Counted from the first letter of the stretch, positions 11,525-22,644 are shown. The stretch: 64,000 bases of DNA from an uncultured Porphyromonadaceae bacterium (GCA_947427285.1 CANEHE010000008.1:18028-82027); one strand, 5' to 3'. Program-made: numbers and translations. The notes: a model not told the origin generated them from the letters alone.

Positions 11525-12533
11525 CTCCTGTTCTCGCCTCCACCTGCCACCGGGGCCTGCCTTTCACCTCCATATAGACTTTCGCCAGATATTCCCCTAC
11601 AACCCCGAGGGCAAGCAGAAGAACTCCCGAGCAGAACCATATCGAAAGAATCGTGGATGTCCATCCGGCAATAGTGTGGTCCGTGAAGTAGCGCACAAGG
11701 GAATAGACAAGTATCGCCAGAGCGATCAGCATGAAAAAAAACCCGCACACCAGAATCATTCTAGCCGGACGCACAGAGAACGAGGTGATGCCGTCGGCGG
11801 CGAAATTCAGCATCTTCCCTATCGGATATTTCGATTTGCCGTGCCGTCGCGGCATCCTGTCGTACCACACCGATGCCTGCCGGTAGCCGAGCATCGGCAC
11901 AATCCCTCTCAGAAACAGATTTGTCTCCCGGTAACGTCCCAATGCCTCCATGGCACGCGCCGACAACAGACGGAAATCGGCATGATCACGGACAGTGCGT
12001 ACACCCAACGCATCGCGGAAACGATAGAATGCACGCGCCGTCACTTTCTTGAATATCCCTTCCCTGCGACGGCGACGTACTCCGAAAACAATGTCAGTTC
12101 CACACCGGTATTCCCTGAGCATCCCGGCAATTGCCTCGGGATCGTCCTGAAGATCGGCGTCAATGCTCACAGCGCCATCGCATCCGCGGGCCGAAGCCTC
12201 CTCCATACCGGCCATGATAGCCTGCTGATGACCTGCATTGGAAGCAAGTTTCAATCCATACACGCGCTCCGACGCACGCGAGAGTCCGCATATAACATCC
12301 CACGTGGCGTCTGACGAACCGTCATCCACATACAGTATGAAACTTTCCGGAGCCGCCAATCCATCCTCCATAAACCGCGACAGGCATTCCCGGAGCCTCA
12401 CATCCGTGAAAGGGAGGGTCTCTGCCTCGTCAAGACATGGGACCACCACCGCCAAACGCGGAGCGGGACGCGACATATCCATAACCGTTTCTTTGCCTGA
12501 GTGTGTCATCAGATAGTCAGAGAAGACTTTCAA
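11484..12533 (-). CDS. Family 2 glycosyltransferase (GtrB/ArnC-like, two C-terminal TM helices)
   Basis: LAVVVPCLDEAETL, ILYVDDGSSDATW, SIDADLQDDPEAI. Confidence 0.9.
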   Translation of the reverse strand: MKVFSDYLMTHSGKETVMDMSRPAPRLAVVVPCLDEAETLPFTDVRLRECLSRFMEDGLAAPESFILYVDDGSSDATWDVICGLSRASERVYGLKLASNAGHQQAIMAGMEEASARGCDGAVSIDADLQDDPEAIAGMLREYRCGTDIVFGVRRRRREGIFKKVTARAFYRFRDALGVRTVRDHADFRLLSARAMEALGRYRETNLFLRGIVPMLGYRQASVWYDRMPRRHGKSKYPIGKMLNFAADGITSFSVRPARMILVCGFFFMLIALAILVYSLVRYFTDHTIAGWTSTILSIWFCSGVLLLALGVVGEYLAKVYMEVKGRPRWQVEARTGVRRSGSGKDGAQR

Positions 12534-13767
12534 ACAGGCTTATATATCGTTTCGCAACCGCGACAGAAGAGAACCGCTCCTCCACCGACCACCGCATTCT
12601 GCGGCGCACATCCGGGTCATCGGAGAGTCTGATACCACGTATGAGCCCCTCGGCCAGATTGCAGGCAGCCTCGCGTGGAGTCTTGCCGAACTCAACCAAT
12701 ATCCCGGTGCTTCCGTCGTCTATGATGTCAGACTGTCCGCCGCGGTCGAACCCTACCGGCACACAGCCGTATGCCTGCGCCTCCACAAGTGTACCCGGAA
12801 GAGTCTCGTAGAGCGACGATGACACCACCATGTCGGCCTCCGAGTAGGTGCGTGCCAACGCCAGACTGCCGTCGATACGGCCGAGGTGATGATGGGCGAT
12901 ACCGAAATTCCCGAGCGACGCGGGGTCTTTGACCTCCCCGAATGTCACCAGTCTGATCCGGGCCGCCTCTTCGGGATATTCATCGGCAAGCACACGTGTT
13001 GCTTCGGCCAATATCGGCAGGCCTTTCACCGGATCGTCAAGGCGCGCCGCCCCCATAAGGATACATATCCTGCCGTCGGAGGACATTCTTTCTGTCCCTG
13101 TAATCGTCTCAAGCGGAAAAGGATTCGGTATCACCACAGGAAGGGAATCCGAAAGGAGAGAAGAAAGCGCGGCTTTCTCTCTCAACCAGCGGCTCACGGC
13201 CACAAACTTTATGCCATGAAACCCGTACAGCTCTTTTTTCTTGCGCCACACCTGAGCTGACAGATCGTCGGGCGACCTCTTGTCGCCGAGTAGCGGACAG
13301 TCACCGCATCTGCCGGCAAAACGTCGGCAATCGCCCGCATGATGGCATATTCCGGTGAGATTCCACATGTCGTGCATGGTCCAGACCACAGGCTTTCCGG
13401 TCTCCACAAGCCTGCGCAGACCCTGGAACGAAAGCATTCCCTGATTCACCCAGCCAAGACATATCACGTCGGCCTCGCGCACTCTGGGATGACGCCACAG
13501 CGGAAGTCCGTCGGAAGCGGTGTCTATCCTGAAAAGTGTCTGACGGTTCATCCCGTTGGCCATAAATATCTTCAGCCGTTCGGCCATGAAGGCACTTCTT
13601 ATTCTGGCACGTGAATCGGCAACCTCCACATACGGGGAGACGCTGAGCTTCTCGGCCACAAGCATACGGGCGTCGACACCGGCATCGCGCAAAGCCTCCA
13701 TCAGCCGCATGCTGACAACGGCCGCTCCGCCGGTACAGTCTGACTTGTTGATGATGACTACCTTCAT
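12517..13767 (-). CDS. Family 4 glycosyltransferase
   Basis: MKVVIINKSDCTGGAAVVSMRLMEAL..., SSLYETLPGTLVEAQAYGCVPVGFDRGGQSDII. Confidence 0.88.
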   Translation of the reverse strand: MKVVIINKSDCTGGAAVVSMRLMEALRDAGVDARMLVAEKLSVSPYVEVADSRARIRSAFMAERLKIFMANGMNRQTLFRIDTASDGLPLWRHPRVREADVICLGWVNQGMLSFQGLRRLVETGKPVVWTMHDMWNLTGICHHAGDCRRFAGRCGDCPLLGDKRSPDDLSAQVWRKKKELYGFHGIKFVAVSRWLREKAALSSLLSDSLPVVIPNPFPLETITGTERMSSDGRICILMGAARLDDPVKGLPILAEATRVLADEYPEEAARIRLVTFGEVKDPASLGNFGIAHHHLGRIDGSLALARTYSEADMVVSSSLYETLPGTLVEAQAYGCVPVGFDRGGQSDIIDDGSTGILVEFGKTPREAACNLAEGLIRGIRLSDDPDVRRRMRWSVEERFSSVAVAKRYISLFESLL

Positions 13768-14360
13768 ATTCTGCGCAGAGTGCGAAAACGATAACGGAGA
13801 CCGGCGGCAGTCTCTCCCAGAGCATCGTCACTCTTTTCTTCCCGCCATCCGTTCATGTCGATTTCAGGAAAGAACGTGTCGGCATCCGGATAGGAGGCCT
13901 CGACCTGAGTCAGATATATTCTCGTGGAATATGGCAGCATGGCCCTGTAGATCTCTCCTCCCCCTATGATGAAGGGGAAAGCGTCACCGGCGCAAAGAGC
14001 GAGGGCAGCTTCGGGAGAAGCCGCGGTCTCGGCCCCTTCGGGACAGAAGCCTGAGTCGCGGGTCACGACTATATTGCGACGTCCCGGGAGTGCTCCCGAA
14101 GGAAGCGAGAGCCAGGTGCGACGTCCCATGATGACGGGATGACCCATCGTGAGAGTCTTGAACCGTTTGAGATCGGCGGGAATGTGCCACGGCATAGTTC
14201 CTTCTTTACCGATGGAACGGTCCTCGCCCATGGCCACAATAATTGCCACCTCCGGATGACGGGCCGTAGAGGAGTTGAATACACTGAAAGGATGAAGCGA
14301 CGTCAGGTCTTTTTCCTTCATCAGCTCCATATCGTTGGGGAATGCGATGGTCTGTTCCAT
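13764..14360 (-). CDS. folA: Dihydrofolate reductase
   Basis: VAIIVAMGEDRSIGKEGTMPWHIPADLKRFKTLTMGHPVIMGRRTW. Confidence 0.95.
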   Translation of the reverse strand: MEQTIAFPNDMELMKEKDLTSLHPFSVFNSSTARHPEVAIIVAMGEDRSIGKEGTMPWHIPADLKRFKTLTMGHPVIMGRRTWLSLPSGALPGRRNIVVTRDSGFCPEGAETAASPEAALALCAGDAFPFIIGGGEIYRAMLPYSTRIYLTQVEASYPDADTFFPEIDMNGWREEKSDDALGETAAGLRYRFRTLRRI

Positions 14361-14399
14361 AAGCAGATTTCTTGCGGTTAAATAATTAATACGAATCGA

Positions 14400-15194
14400 T
14401 CAGACGGAGACCTCTCCGCGTATGGCCGGCCAGGGATCGTAGCCCTCAAGTCGGAAATCATCGTAGGAGAAGCCGAAAATATTCTTTATCTCCGGATTGA
14501 GAATCATTCTGGGAAGCGGACGCGGTTCACGGCTCAACTGCTCATGTACCTGGTCAAGATGATTCAGATATATATGGAGGTCGCCGAAAGTGTGGATAAA
14601 TTCACCAGGCTGCAAGCCGCAAACCTGGGCCATCATCATGGTCAGCAAAGCGTATGAGGCGATATTGAACGGCACACCGAGAAATGAGTCGGCACTGCGC
14701 TGATAGAGTTGCAGCGAAAGCCGTCCGTCGCTGACATAAAACTGGAAGAAAGCATGACACGGCGGCAGATTCATTCGGGCGAGATCGGCCACATTCCATG
14801 AGCTGACTATGATGCGCCGCGAATCGGGATTGGTACGGATGTCGGTGACTGCCTGCGAGATCTGATCGATGGCATTTCCGTCGTAACCGGGCCATGACCG
14901 CCACTGATAGCCGTAGATATGACCGAGATCACCGTCCGGATCAGCCCATTCGTTCCATATCCTCACTCCACGCTCCTGAAGCCAGCGGGCATTCGTGTCG
15001 CCGCGCAGAAACCAGAGCAATTCATATATGATACTCTTGAGATGCACTTTTTTAGTGGTCAGCAAAGGGAAACCCTGACTGAGGTCGAAACGTGTCTGAT
15101 ATCCGAACACGGAGATTGTACCTGTTCCGGTGCGGTCTGTTTTTCTATGTCCCTCCGCCAGAATATGGCGGAGCATGTCAAGATATTGTCTCAT
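14400..15194 (-). CDS. thyA: Thymidylate synthase
   Basis: [40 protein letters not shown]. Confidence 0.98.
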   Translation of the reverse strand: MRQYLDMLRHILAEGHRKTDRTGTGTISVFGYQTRFDLSQGFPLLTTKKVHLKSIIYELLWFLRGDTNARWLQERGVRIWNEWADPDGDLGHIYGYQWRSWPGYDGNAIDQISQAVTDIRTNPDSRRIIVSSWNVADLARMNLPPCHAFFQFYVSDGRLSLQLYQRSADSFLGVPFNIASYALLTMMMAQVCGLQPGEFIHTFGDLHIYLNHLDQVHEQLSREPRPLPRMILNPEIKNIFGFSYDDFRLEGYDPWPAIRGEVSV

Positions 15195-15214
15195 CGGTGT
15201 ATTTCTATTTTCAG

Positions 15215-16033
15215 TTATCCTCCCCGGGTATGTTCCCGACGCCGGAGAAGTGGAGTTGCGGGCCTGTTACGGTTTGGCTGGAAACGTATTGCCTCTTCAG
15301 GACAACGTCCCACACACTCCATGCAGCGCACACATCTGGAATCGTCCACATACCGGCCTACAACCTTCACGCAACCGGCCGGACAGACCTCCTCGCATTT
15401 CATACAGGCCGTGCAGCGGTCTGGATCTATCTCCACACGCCACAAGGCATTGGAGGCGGCCAACTGAAGAAGTGTGCCCACGGGGCACAGATCGGTGCAT
15501 AGGCTCCGCCCTGTCAACAATGCACAGACTGTTATCAGCAGAAGTGAGAAAATACCGGCCAGAATGCCGGTGGCAATACCGGCACCAAGCGTAGCGACAG
15601 CGGAAGCCTCCGGACGTGCCAATCCAGTGAGATTGCGGAAGATATTCCATGGCTCTACAAGTGCGGGCACTATCGCTATGCCGGCCACCACACACACCAG
15701 ATAGAGTGCGAGGATGTGAAATCTCACCTTCCGCCGCGGCCGATAGCGGAACCGGTGGAAGCGGGTGGGCATGAATCGGCGTATACGCAATACAAGATCG
15801 GTCAGAGTACCAACCGGGCATATCCAGCTGCAATACATCCGACCGTATACTATGGTTATTATAAGCCAGAAAAGAATAATCCCGATACTCGTAGCGACCA
15901 TAGAGGGCATTATCTGTACCCGTGCGATCAGTCCTGCGAAACTTTTAGGCGACAGACCCATGACAAGATAAATCCCGGACAGCACCAGAAACAGAGCTGC
16001 CAGAATCCATCGTGCTGTCAGAAGTTTTTTCAT
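15215..16033 (-). CDS. 4Fe-4S binding membrane protein (NapH/NosR-like)
   Basis: TM helices plus [31 protein letters not shown] and [12 protein letters not shown]. Confidence 0.85.
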   Translation of the reverse strand: MKKLLTARWILAALFLVLSGIYLVMGLSPKSFAGLIARVQIMPSMVATSIGIILFWLIITIVYGRMYCSWICPVGTLTDLVLRIRRFMPTRFHRFRYRPRRKVRFHILALYLVCVVAGIAIVPALVEPWNIFRNLTGLARPEASAVATLGAGIATGILAGIFSLLLITVCALLTGRSLCTDLCPVGTLLQLAASNALWRVEIDPDRCTACMKCEEVCPAGCVKVVGRYVDDSRCVRCMECVGRCPEEAIRFQPNRNRPATPLLRRREHTRGG

Positions 16034-16093
16034 CGCCTGAAATATTTTTCATAACGAGGTGGAACGACACAGACAAATGATCACCCCGATATC

Positions 16094-16128
16094 AGAGGCT
16101 GTTTAAAAATGATTTTTTAACAGCCTCT
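16094..16128. repeat. Short inverted repeat with the ends of the AGAGGYTGTTTAAAAAT family
   Basis: AGAGGCTGTTTAAAAA-tga-TTTTTTAACAGCCTCT adjoining/overlapping the stop of the downstream-strand gene. Confidence 0.7.
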
Positions 16129-17120
16129 TAGAATATGAATCGGGCACTGTCGTCGGCTGCACCGTCAATCAATGCCACCACAAGCATCGCCAGAGCAAGA
16201 AACAGCATATTGAGATTGGCAGCAAGCTGCAATCCGGTTCCCTTCTCACGGGCTTCCGGCAATTTTACAGAAAGCCATGAGTTGACACCCAATGCCAGAA
16301 CGGGCACTATCATCATCTCCCATATATTGAAATTCTGCACCAATGCCAGACATGCCATTATGGCAGTCCAGACAATACCGTTGGCAATAAAAAGTGTCCG
16401 GATAAATCTCTCTCCAGCCACCATCGGAAGCGTGCGGCGTCCCATAGCGCGGTCGACATCCAGACTGGCGATATTATGGACAATATTACAATTGACAGCC
16501 ATCAATCCCATCACGACGGATATGTACAGAGCAGGTTCGATGTCATAATATGTGAGGAGAGAACTGGCTTCCTGACCGGATTGTACCATACAGGTACCCA
16601 TCACTCCTACAGGGCCGAAAAGCAGAAATGTGCATATTATCCCCCATGGCGAACGAGAAAGCGGACGAGATCCGCCGAATGTAATATAGACAACAAGGGC
16701 AAGCACACATCCGACGACAAGACTCCATAGACCGCTCATCACCAGAAGAGCCAGACCGACCATTGCGTCGAGAATCAGAAAAGCGAACGCCGCCTCACGG
16801 AGCACGTTGGTACGCGACAGTTCATGACCCGCATCATCTTCCACCGAATCGTCGATATATCGGGTGTCGCAGACACGTCTGTTCTCAACATAAATATGCC
16901 AGTAAGTGCCGGCAATCTGAAAAAGGAGTGCGAAAATAAGGTACATCGTCGCCAGAAGGATCTCCAGATTTCCCCGCAGGGCCGCTGCCGCCGTGCCCGC
17001 CGCCACAGACGCCACTCCCATAATCAGCATTTTGGGAGAAGCCCCGGCCACAAGCAGAGAGACAAGATTATTGCCCTGACGTACAGGACCATTAAAAAGG
17101 TTTGAAGACGAGTCGCCCAT
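16128..17120 (-). CDS. UbiA-family prenyltransferase (probable 1,4-dihydroxy-2-naphthoate polyprenyltransferase)
   Basis: polytopic UbiA-like sequence; NCNIVHNIASLDVDRAMGRRTLPMVAG resembles second Asp-rich motif. Confidence 0.7.
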   Translation of the reverse strand: MGDSSSNLFNGPVRQGNNLVSLLVAGASPKMLIMGVASVAAGTAAAALRGNLEILLATMYLIFALLFQIAGTYWHIYVENRRVCDTRYIDDSVEDDAGHELSRTNVLREAAFAFLILDAMVGLALLVMSGLWSLVVGCVLALVVYITFGGSRPLSRSPWGIICTFLLFGPVGVMGTCMVQSGQEASSLLTYYDIEPALYISVVMGLMAVNCNIVHNIASLDVDRAMGRRTLPMVAGERFIRTLFIANGIVWTAIMACLALVQNFNIWEMMIVPVLALGVNSWLSVKLPEAREKGTGLQLAANLNMLFLALAMLVVALIDGAADDSARFIF

Positions 17121-17144
17121 AATATTCTTTATTTATAGAACAGG

Positions 17145-17176
17145 CAAAGATACGAAAAACTTCCGGTAAAGGCAAA
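17145..17176 (-). promoter_or_regulatory. Promoter of UbiA-family gene
   Basis: minus strand TTTG-20 nt-TATCTTTG. Confidence 0.7.
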
Positions 17177-17196
17177 CCTGCGGTCGAAAAACTTTC

Positions 17197-17586
17197 TCAA
17201 CGAGTGGTGAGCGGGGGCAAGAAGGCATCCTGTATATGGTCGAGGCCATACGACTTCTCGTTGCCGCTGACCGTGATTATGTCGAAACGATACCGGAAAT
17301 CGTGGGGCTGTAAAGAAAGATATATCTCGGCGGCACGCACAAGACGCCGTATCTTCCGTTCATCGACAGCATCGGCGGGGTCTATATCATTGTTACCCCG
17401 TGCCTTCACCTCCACAAATATCATCTCATCCTCCTGTTGGGTGATGATGTCGATCTCCAGATGGGAATTTTTCGGACGCCAGTTGCGTTCCCTTATGACG
17501 TAACCCTTTCCGACAAGGTATTCCGCGGCTATCCTCTCGGCCACGGCACCCCATCCCTGACCGGACATTTCCTTACCCTCCGTCAT
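17197..17586 (-). CDS. YraN family (UPF0102) endonuclease-like protein
   Basis: GAVAERIAAEYLVGKGYVIRERNWR...EIDIITQQEDEMIFVEVKAR. Confidence 0.92.
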   Translation of the reverse strand: MTEGKEMSGQGWGAVAERIAAEYLVGKGYVIRERNWRPKNSHLEIDIITQQEDEMIFVEVKARGNNDIDPADAVDERKIRRLVRAAEIYLSLQPHDFRYRFDIITVSGNEKSYGLDHIQDAFLPPLTTR

Positions 17587-18668
17587 ACGAAACGGTCGCC
17601 GAAACGAGCCCTTACGTCATTGACAATCTGTCGTATTTTCTGTTCCTCCTCAAGCGGACATATCAGAAGAGCGTTGCCGTTGTCGGCCACGATATAGTCT
17701 TTCAGACCTGAGGCGACCACAATCTTGTCGCCGGTGACGGCAAACACCGATCCGGAACATCCGGGAGCCAGCACATTGCAATTCTGTGTGACATTGCCGT
17801 CGGCAGCACGCGGGGAAATCTCGTAAAGAGCCTTCCAGGTGCCGAGATCGCTCCAGCCGAGATCCACAGTCTTCACATAGACGTTGGAAGCTTTCTCCAT
17901 CACTGCATAGTCGACAGATATACTCTGGACACTCGGGAAGTTGGCCGCGATAAATTCCTGTTCAAGAGGTGTGGCATATTTCCCTCTGCCGGCATCGAAT
18001 ATCTGGGCCATGTCGGGACAGAACTCGGCAAATGATTCAAGTATGTCGGCCGCACGCCAGATGAAGATGCCTGCATTCCAGAAAAATTCTCCGCTGTCAA
18101 GGAAAATACGGGCCATCTCCGGATTGGGCTTCTCGGTGAATGACTTCACTTTCCTGATATCCGTGCTTCCATCCACAGGACTTCCAAGCTGTATGTATCC
18201 GTAGCCGGTGTTCGGGGCCGTGGGCTTGATGCCCAGAGTGAGCAGACGGCCACCCTCGGCCACAAAGTCAAGACCTGAACTAATGGCATGCGCGAACGCG
18301 TCCTCTTTCAGCACCAGATGGTCGGAGGGCAATGTGGCCACAACCGCATCCGGACACCGTGCCATGATATGATGCGAAGCCCAGCAGATGCAGGGAGCGG
18401 TATTGCGTCGCGCCGGTTCGAAGAGGATATTGTCTGACGGAATATCCGGCAACTGGCTCTTGATGACGTCGGCATATTTGGTGTTGGTGACGAGAATGAT
18501 ATTCTCCTTCGGAATGACGGGGCTCACACGGTCCACGGTCATCTGGAGCAACGAGCGGCCCGTGCCGAAGAAGTCGAGAAACTGCTTGGGCATGTTGTCA
18601 CGGCTGAATGGCCAGAAACGGGAGCCTATCCCCCCGCACATGATCACGCAATATCTGTTATTTGCCAT
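17583..18668 (-). CDS. manC: Mannose-1-phosphate guanylyltransferase
   Basis: VIMCGGIGSRFWPFSRDNMPKQFLD; VATLPSDHLV. Confidence 0.93.
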   Translation of the reverse strand: MANNRYCVIMCGGIGSRFWPFSRDNMPKQFLDFFGTGRSLLQMTVDRVSPVIPKENIILVTNTKYADVIKSQLPDIPSDNILFEPARRNTAPCICWASHHIMARCPDAVVATLPSDHLVLKEDAFAHAISSGLDFVAEGGRLLTLGIKPTAPNTGYGYIQLGSPVDGSTDIRKVKSFTEKPNPEMARIFLDSGEFFWNAGIFIWRAADILESFAEFCPDMAQIFDAGRGKYATPLEQEFIAANFPSVQSISVDYAVMEKASNVYVKTVDLGWSDLGTWKALYEISPRAADGNVTQNCNVLAPGCSGSVFAVTGDKIVVASGLKDYIVADNGNALLICPLEEEQKIRQIVNDVRARFGDRFV

Positions 18669-18720
18669 ATTATGTAGGTGTTTCGGATTGTCAGTTGCAG
18701 AATATCTATATCGGTAAGGG

Positions 18721-20511
18721 TCATGATTCGGACGCGGGTTTGAACTGATGCTTCACCCCCTCGACTACATTTAGCATATAGTCACCGAGTTTCTCTGCCT
18801 CCGATATGAGGTCCATGAAGAAGATACCCTCCTGATAATCGTATGCTTTATTGTTGATATTGAAAATGTTCCCGTCTCGGAGGGTGTTGCGTAGATTGTT
18901 GATCTCCCTCTCTTTGTTGTAAGCGGTGATGATCTTCGACCCTTCAGGAGTCTCCATCTCGCGGAGGATGGCGAGCATGTTGAGCATCGCGTCATCCACC
19001 ATCCGGTACATGTTGTCTATCTCCTTGAGCACCGGTTCGTCGAAGTCAACATGGTTATGGTTTTTGCGACTCAGAGTCTTGGCCACATTATAACAGCCGT
19101 CGGCTATCGACTCTATCTCGCTGATAATGCGGAGCATACCAGCTATCCTCATCTTGCCTTCCGGACTCAGACGCCCCTCGGCCACATGATTGAGGAAGTT
19201 GCCTATCTCTATCTCCATGCGGTCGGATATCTCCTCATACTTCTCAATACGGTTGTATGTCTCGGAATACCGGTCATCCTTCTCTTTCAGATGGATAAGA
19301 TCGCGTGCCATGCCGAGCATCCGGTGCACGCGCTCACCATAGACCACAATCTCTTTCTGCGCCTGAGTGATGTTGAGCTCTGAGGCGGACAGCATTCCAC
19401 GACCGATATATTTGAGTGTGAACTCCTCCTCCATATCTTTGTGACGGGTCGGCATGATCCAGCATACCACTTTCACATATAGTTTGGTGAACCATATCAT
19501 GAGCACAAGATTACATGCATTGAACACAGTCGGAAACATCGCCAGTCCGAAAGCCACCGAGGCCTGGGCTTTCAACGTGAGTCCTCCCGCGGGATTGATC
19601 AATGTGCTGTCGGCCATCTCCGAGATCTGGGCGGCATCGATGTCGAGCGGGTTCATTCCCTGACACCAGGCGGTTATGTCGGCCACAAGCTCCATGAACG
19701 GATGGAACACGCACAATACGATGATCGAGCCTATCACATTGAACAGAACATGGCCCATTGCCGTGCGTTTGGCTGCAAGATTGCCGCTTAAAGAAGCCAG
19801 CACGGGAGTGATGGTGGTGCCTATGTTGCCTCCGAGGATTATGGCACATCCCAACGTAAAGGAGATCCAGCTTTGCGAACACATGATCAATGTGATGGCA
19901 AACGTGGCGGCAGAACTCTGGGCAATCATGGTAAGCAGAATACCTATGCCGAAGAATATCAGCACGGAGCCGAAGCCGAGGCTGGTGTAGGAGCTCAGAA
20001 ATCTGAGCATCTCCGGATTTTCCTGAAGATTGGGCACATAGTGGCTTATGAGATCCAGACCCATGAAGAGGAAACAGAATCCTATCAGAAACTCTCCCAG
20101 ACTCTTGTAGAAACCCTTCTTCATGAAGAGCATCGGCACGCCGACAGCCAGCAGAAGTATGCTGTAGTCGGAGATGTTGACCTCAAAGGAGAAGGCCGAG
20201 ATTATCCAGGTGGTGACGGTGGTGCCGACGTTGGCTCCGAATATTACGGCCATCGACTGGGCCAGTGACATAAGCCCGGCGTTGACAAAACTGACCACCA
20301 TCACGGTCGACGCGCTGGAGCTCTGTATCAGAGCGGTGATCAGTATACCTGTGAGCACACCGGCAAACCGGTTTATGGTCATTGCGCCCAGAATGGTGCG
20401 CAGACGGTCACCCGCCACCTTCTGGAGTCCCTCGCTCATCACTTTCATCCCATAAAGGAAGAGGCAGACGGAGCCCAGAAGGCTGATAAAGTCTATGATT
20501 GTGTAGTTCAT
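18721..20511 (-). CDS. Na/Pi cotransporter family protein with PhoU-like C-terminus
   Basis: GLFLYG-type N-term, GTALIQSSSAST and second QSSAAT repeats. Confidence 0.92.
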   Translation of the reverse strand: MNYTIIDFISLLGSVCLFLYGMKVMSEGLQKVAGDRLRTILGAMTINRFAGVLTGILITALIQSSSASTVMVVSFVNAGLMSLAQSMAVIFGANVGTTVTTWIISAFSFEVNISDYSILLLAVGVPMLFMKKGFYKSLGEFLIGFCFLFMGLDLISHYVPNLQENPEMLRFLSSYTSLGFGSVLIFFGIGILLTMIAQSSAATFAITLIMCSQSWISFTLGCAIILGGNIGTTITPVLASLSGNLAAKRTAMGHVLFNVIGSIIVLCVFHPFMELVADITAWCQGMNPLDIDAAQISEMADSTLINPAGGLTLKAQASVAFGLAMFPTVFNACNLVLMIWFTKLYVKVVCWIMPTRHKDMEEEFTLKYIGRGMLSASELNITQAQKEIVVYGERVHRMLGMARDLIHLKEKDDRYSETYNRIEKYEEISDRMEIEIGNFLNHVAEGRLSPEGKMRIAGMLRIISEIESIADGCYNVAKTLSRKNHNHVDFDEPVLKEIDNMYRMVDDAMLNMLAILREMETPEGSKIITAYNKEREINNLRNTLRDGNIFNINNKAYDYQEGIFFMDLISEAEKLGDYMLNVVEGVKHQFKPASES

Positions 20512-20544
20512 CTGTCAGTGATTGCCGGATCTCCGGCGCGGATA

Positions 20545-22644
20545 TCAACGTCTACGCTGGTTTTTCTGCTGCTCTTTCAGCATCTGCTGTTGCTGACGCT
20601 GCATCTCCTCCAGACGGGCCATGAAGCCGGATTTCTTGCGTGGTTTCTTGGCGTTCTCGGCCATCTTGCGGCGCACGTCATCCTCCTTTACCACATAACG
20701 GAAGGCGTAGGTCTGAATGATGGTGATCAGGAGCGAGAGAAAGTAATAGTAGCTCAGACCGGCGGCATAGTTGTTGAAGAAAATCATGAAGAAGACCGGC
20801 ATCAGATACATCATCCACTTCATTCCGGGCATCTGTCCCGGCTGATTCTGCATGTTGATGTAGGTGTAGACGATGTTGGTGACAGTCATCAGCAGACAGA
20901 AGAGCGATATATGGTTTCCGAAATATTCGGTGACAAGCGGGATGTTGCCGCTCCATGATATAATTGCGTCTGGAGCCGAAAGATCGTGCACCCACAGGAA
21001 ACTCTCCCCGCGGAGTTCGATACAGGAGGGGAAGAAGGAGAACATCGCGAAAAGTATCGGCAACTGCAGAAGCATAGGCAGACAGCCCGACATCGGACTG
21101 GCTCCGGCCTTGCTGTAGAGGGCCATGGTCTTCTGCTGGCGCAGCATGGCGTTTTCCTGACCGGGATACTTCTCGTTGATCGCCTTGATGTCGGGGGCGA
21201 GAATCCTCATTCTGGCCTGACTCTTGTAACTCTTGTAGGTGAGCGGGAAAAGCACCAGTTTGATAAAGAGTGTCAGTATAAGGATGATTATTCCGTAGTT
21301 TGATATCCAGGAGCCGAGAAGCGAGAAAATCGGAATGATGACTCCGGTGTTGATCCAGCGGAAAAGGCTCCACCCCAGAGGTATGAGCCGTGTGAGCGAC
21401 AGATCCTCGTCGGCCACCGTCTGCTTGTCGAGACCGGAGAGAAGAGGATAGAGGTTAGGACCGATGAACCAGTCGAACGTAACAGGATTCTCCGCGTTCC
21501 AGTCATAATCGTTGACCACGGCGGAGGTGGAGAAACGCTTCAGATAGTCGGAGCCTTTGAGCACCTCGGAATTGAAATCGGCCGTGTTGAACGGACGCTG
21601 CGAAATCAGCACCGAGGAGAAGAACTGGTTCTTGAAGGCGATCCATCTCACCTTGGCCTTGCGCTCCTCCGAAGAGTTTTTCGATTCGGACAGATTCTCG
21701 ACAGAGCCGCCCGCATATTTGTAATAGAGAGCAGAGTTGCGCTCCTCAAACATACGGCCCTTCTCCTGTCGCTTCAGATCCTGGCTCCATTCCACACCAA
21801 GATTACGGCTGTTGCTCTGCACCAGCGGAGCCATGCCGCGCTGCACTATGCGCATCCGCACCAGATAACTCTCTCCTTTCGGAAGAGTATACTCTATACC
21901 CCAGTAGGCACCCGGAGCCATCTCAAGAGCCATAAGCACCGTCGAATCGTTGAGGACTTTCGGAGTGAAACAAAGATCACGCGTCGAGATCTCCTGAGGC
22001 AGAGGAAGCGTGAAAGCCATGGAATTGGTGGAATCCTGGAAAATCACCACTTTCTCCTTACGGCTGTCGGTCTCGATAGAGGAGTATTCGGTATCGTATT
22101 TCTTCAGCATCGCCCGGCTGACAGTTCCTCCCTTTGAGGAAAGTTCAAGAGCGAGAACATCGTTCTCAAGTTTCACGACGGTGTCAGCACCGGAAAGGAA
22201 ACGTGCGAACTTCCCGTAGCGTCCCATCGACGCACTGCGCTCACGCAGCAGGGAAATACCGGCCCGCTGCTCAGAAGGGGTGATCCGGTCGAGGTTACAT
22301 CCGACTATATCGGCATATTGGAGCTGACGTCCCCCTACTTCGACTGTACCCCAAACGCTGTCGCCGCGGAGGGTGAGATGCAGTCCGTTCTCATCGATAG
22401 TCGTGACCCGCACACTGTCGGCACCGGTACGCACAGTGCCGTTGTCGGCGATATTGCTCACAAGCCATTCGCGCTCCGTCTGGCTGAGGGAGTCCACCCC
22501 CTGTGTGGAGGAGGCAGCATTCTGGTTGCCACTCTCCGTACGGGCCTGCGAGGCATCGGGGTTCTCATTTTTCGGCTGGAGCCACATAAAGCCGAAGAAA
22601 ACGGCTGCCATGAGCAAAAGCCCGTATATCGTATTCTTATCCAT
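20545..22644 (-). CDS. yidC: Membrane protein insertase YidC
   Basis: large periplasmic domain then YGIIILILTLFIKLVLFPLTYKSYKSQARM...GCLPMLLQLPILFAMFSFF. Confidence 0.96.
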   Translation of the reverse strand: MDKNTIYGLLLMAAVFFGFMWLQPKNENPDASQARTESGNQNAASSTQGVDSLSQTEREWLVSNIADNGTVRTGADSVRVTTIDENGLHLTLRGDSVWGTVEVGGRQLQYADIVGCNLDRITPSEQRAGISLLRERSASMGRYGKFARFLSGADTVVKLENDVLALELSSKGGTVSRAMLKKYDTEYSSIETDSRKEKVVIFQDSTNSMAFTLPLPQEISTRDLCFTPKVLNDSTVLMALEMAPGAYWGIEYTLPKGESYLVRMRIVQRGMAPLVQSNSRNLGVEWSQDLKRQEKGRMFEERNSALYYKYAGGSVENLSESKNSSEERKAKVRWIAFKNQFFSSVLISQRPFNTADFNSEVLKGSDYLKRFSTSAVVNDYDWNAENPVTFDWFIGPNLYPLLSGLDKQTVADEDLSLTRLIPLGWSLFRWINTGVIIPIFSLLGSWISNYGIIILILTLFIKLVLFPLTYKSYKSQARMRILAPDIKAINEKYPGQENAMLRQQKTMALYSKAGASPMSGCLPMLLQLPILFAMFSFFPSCIELRGESFLWVHDLSAPDAIISWSGNIPLVTEYFGNHISLFCLLMTVTNIVYTYINMQNQPGQMPGMKWMMYLMPVFFMIFFNNYAAGLSYYYFLSLLITIIQTYAFRYVVKEDDVRRKMAENAKKPRKKSGFMARLEEMQRQQQQMLKEQQKNQRRR

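Noticed and set aside
14591-14599. Perfect DnaA-box-like TGTGGATAA (oriC candidate)
   Set aside because: Single occurrence inside thyA coding sequence; no cluster of boxes, no AT-rich DUE, no dnaA.
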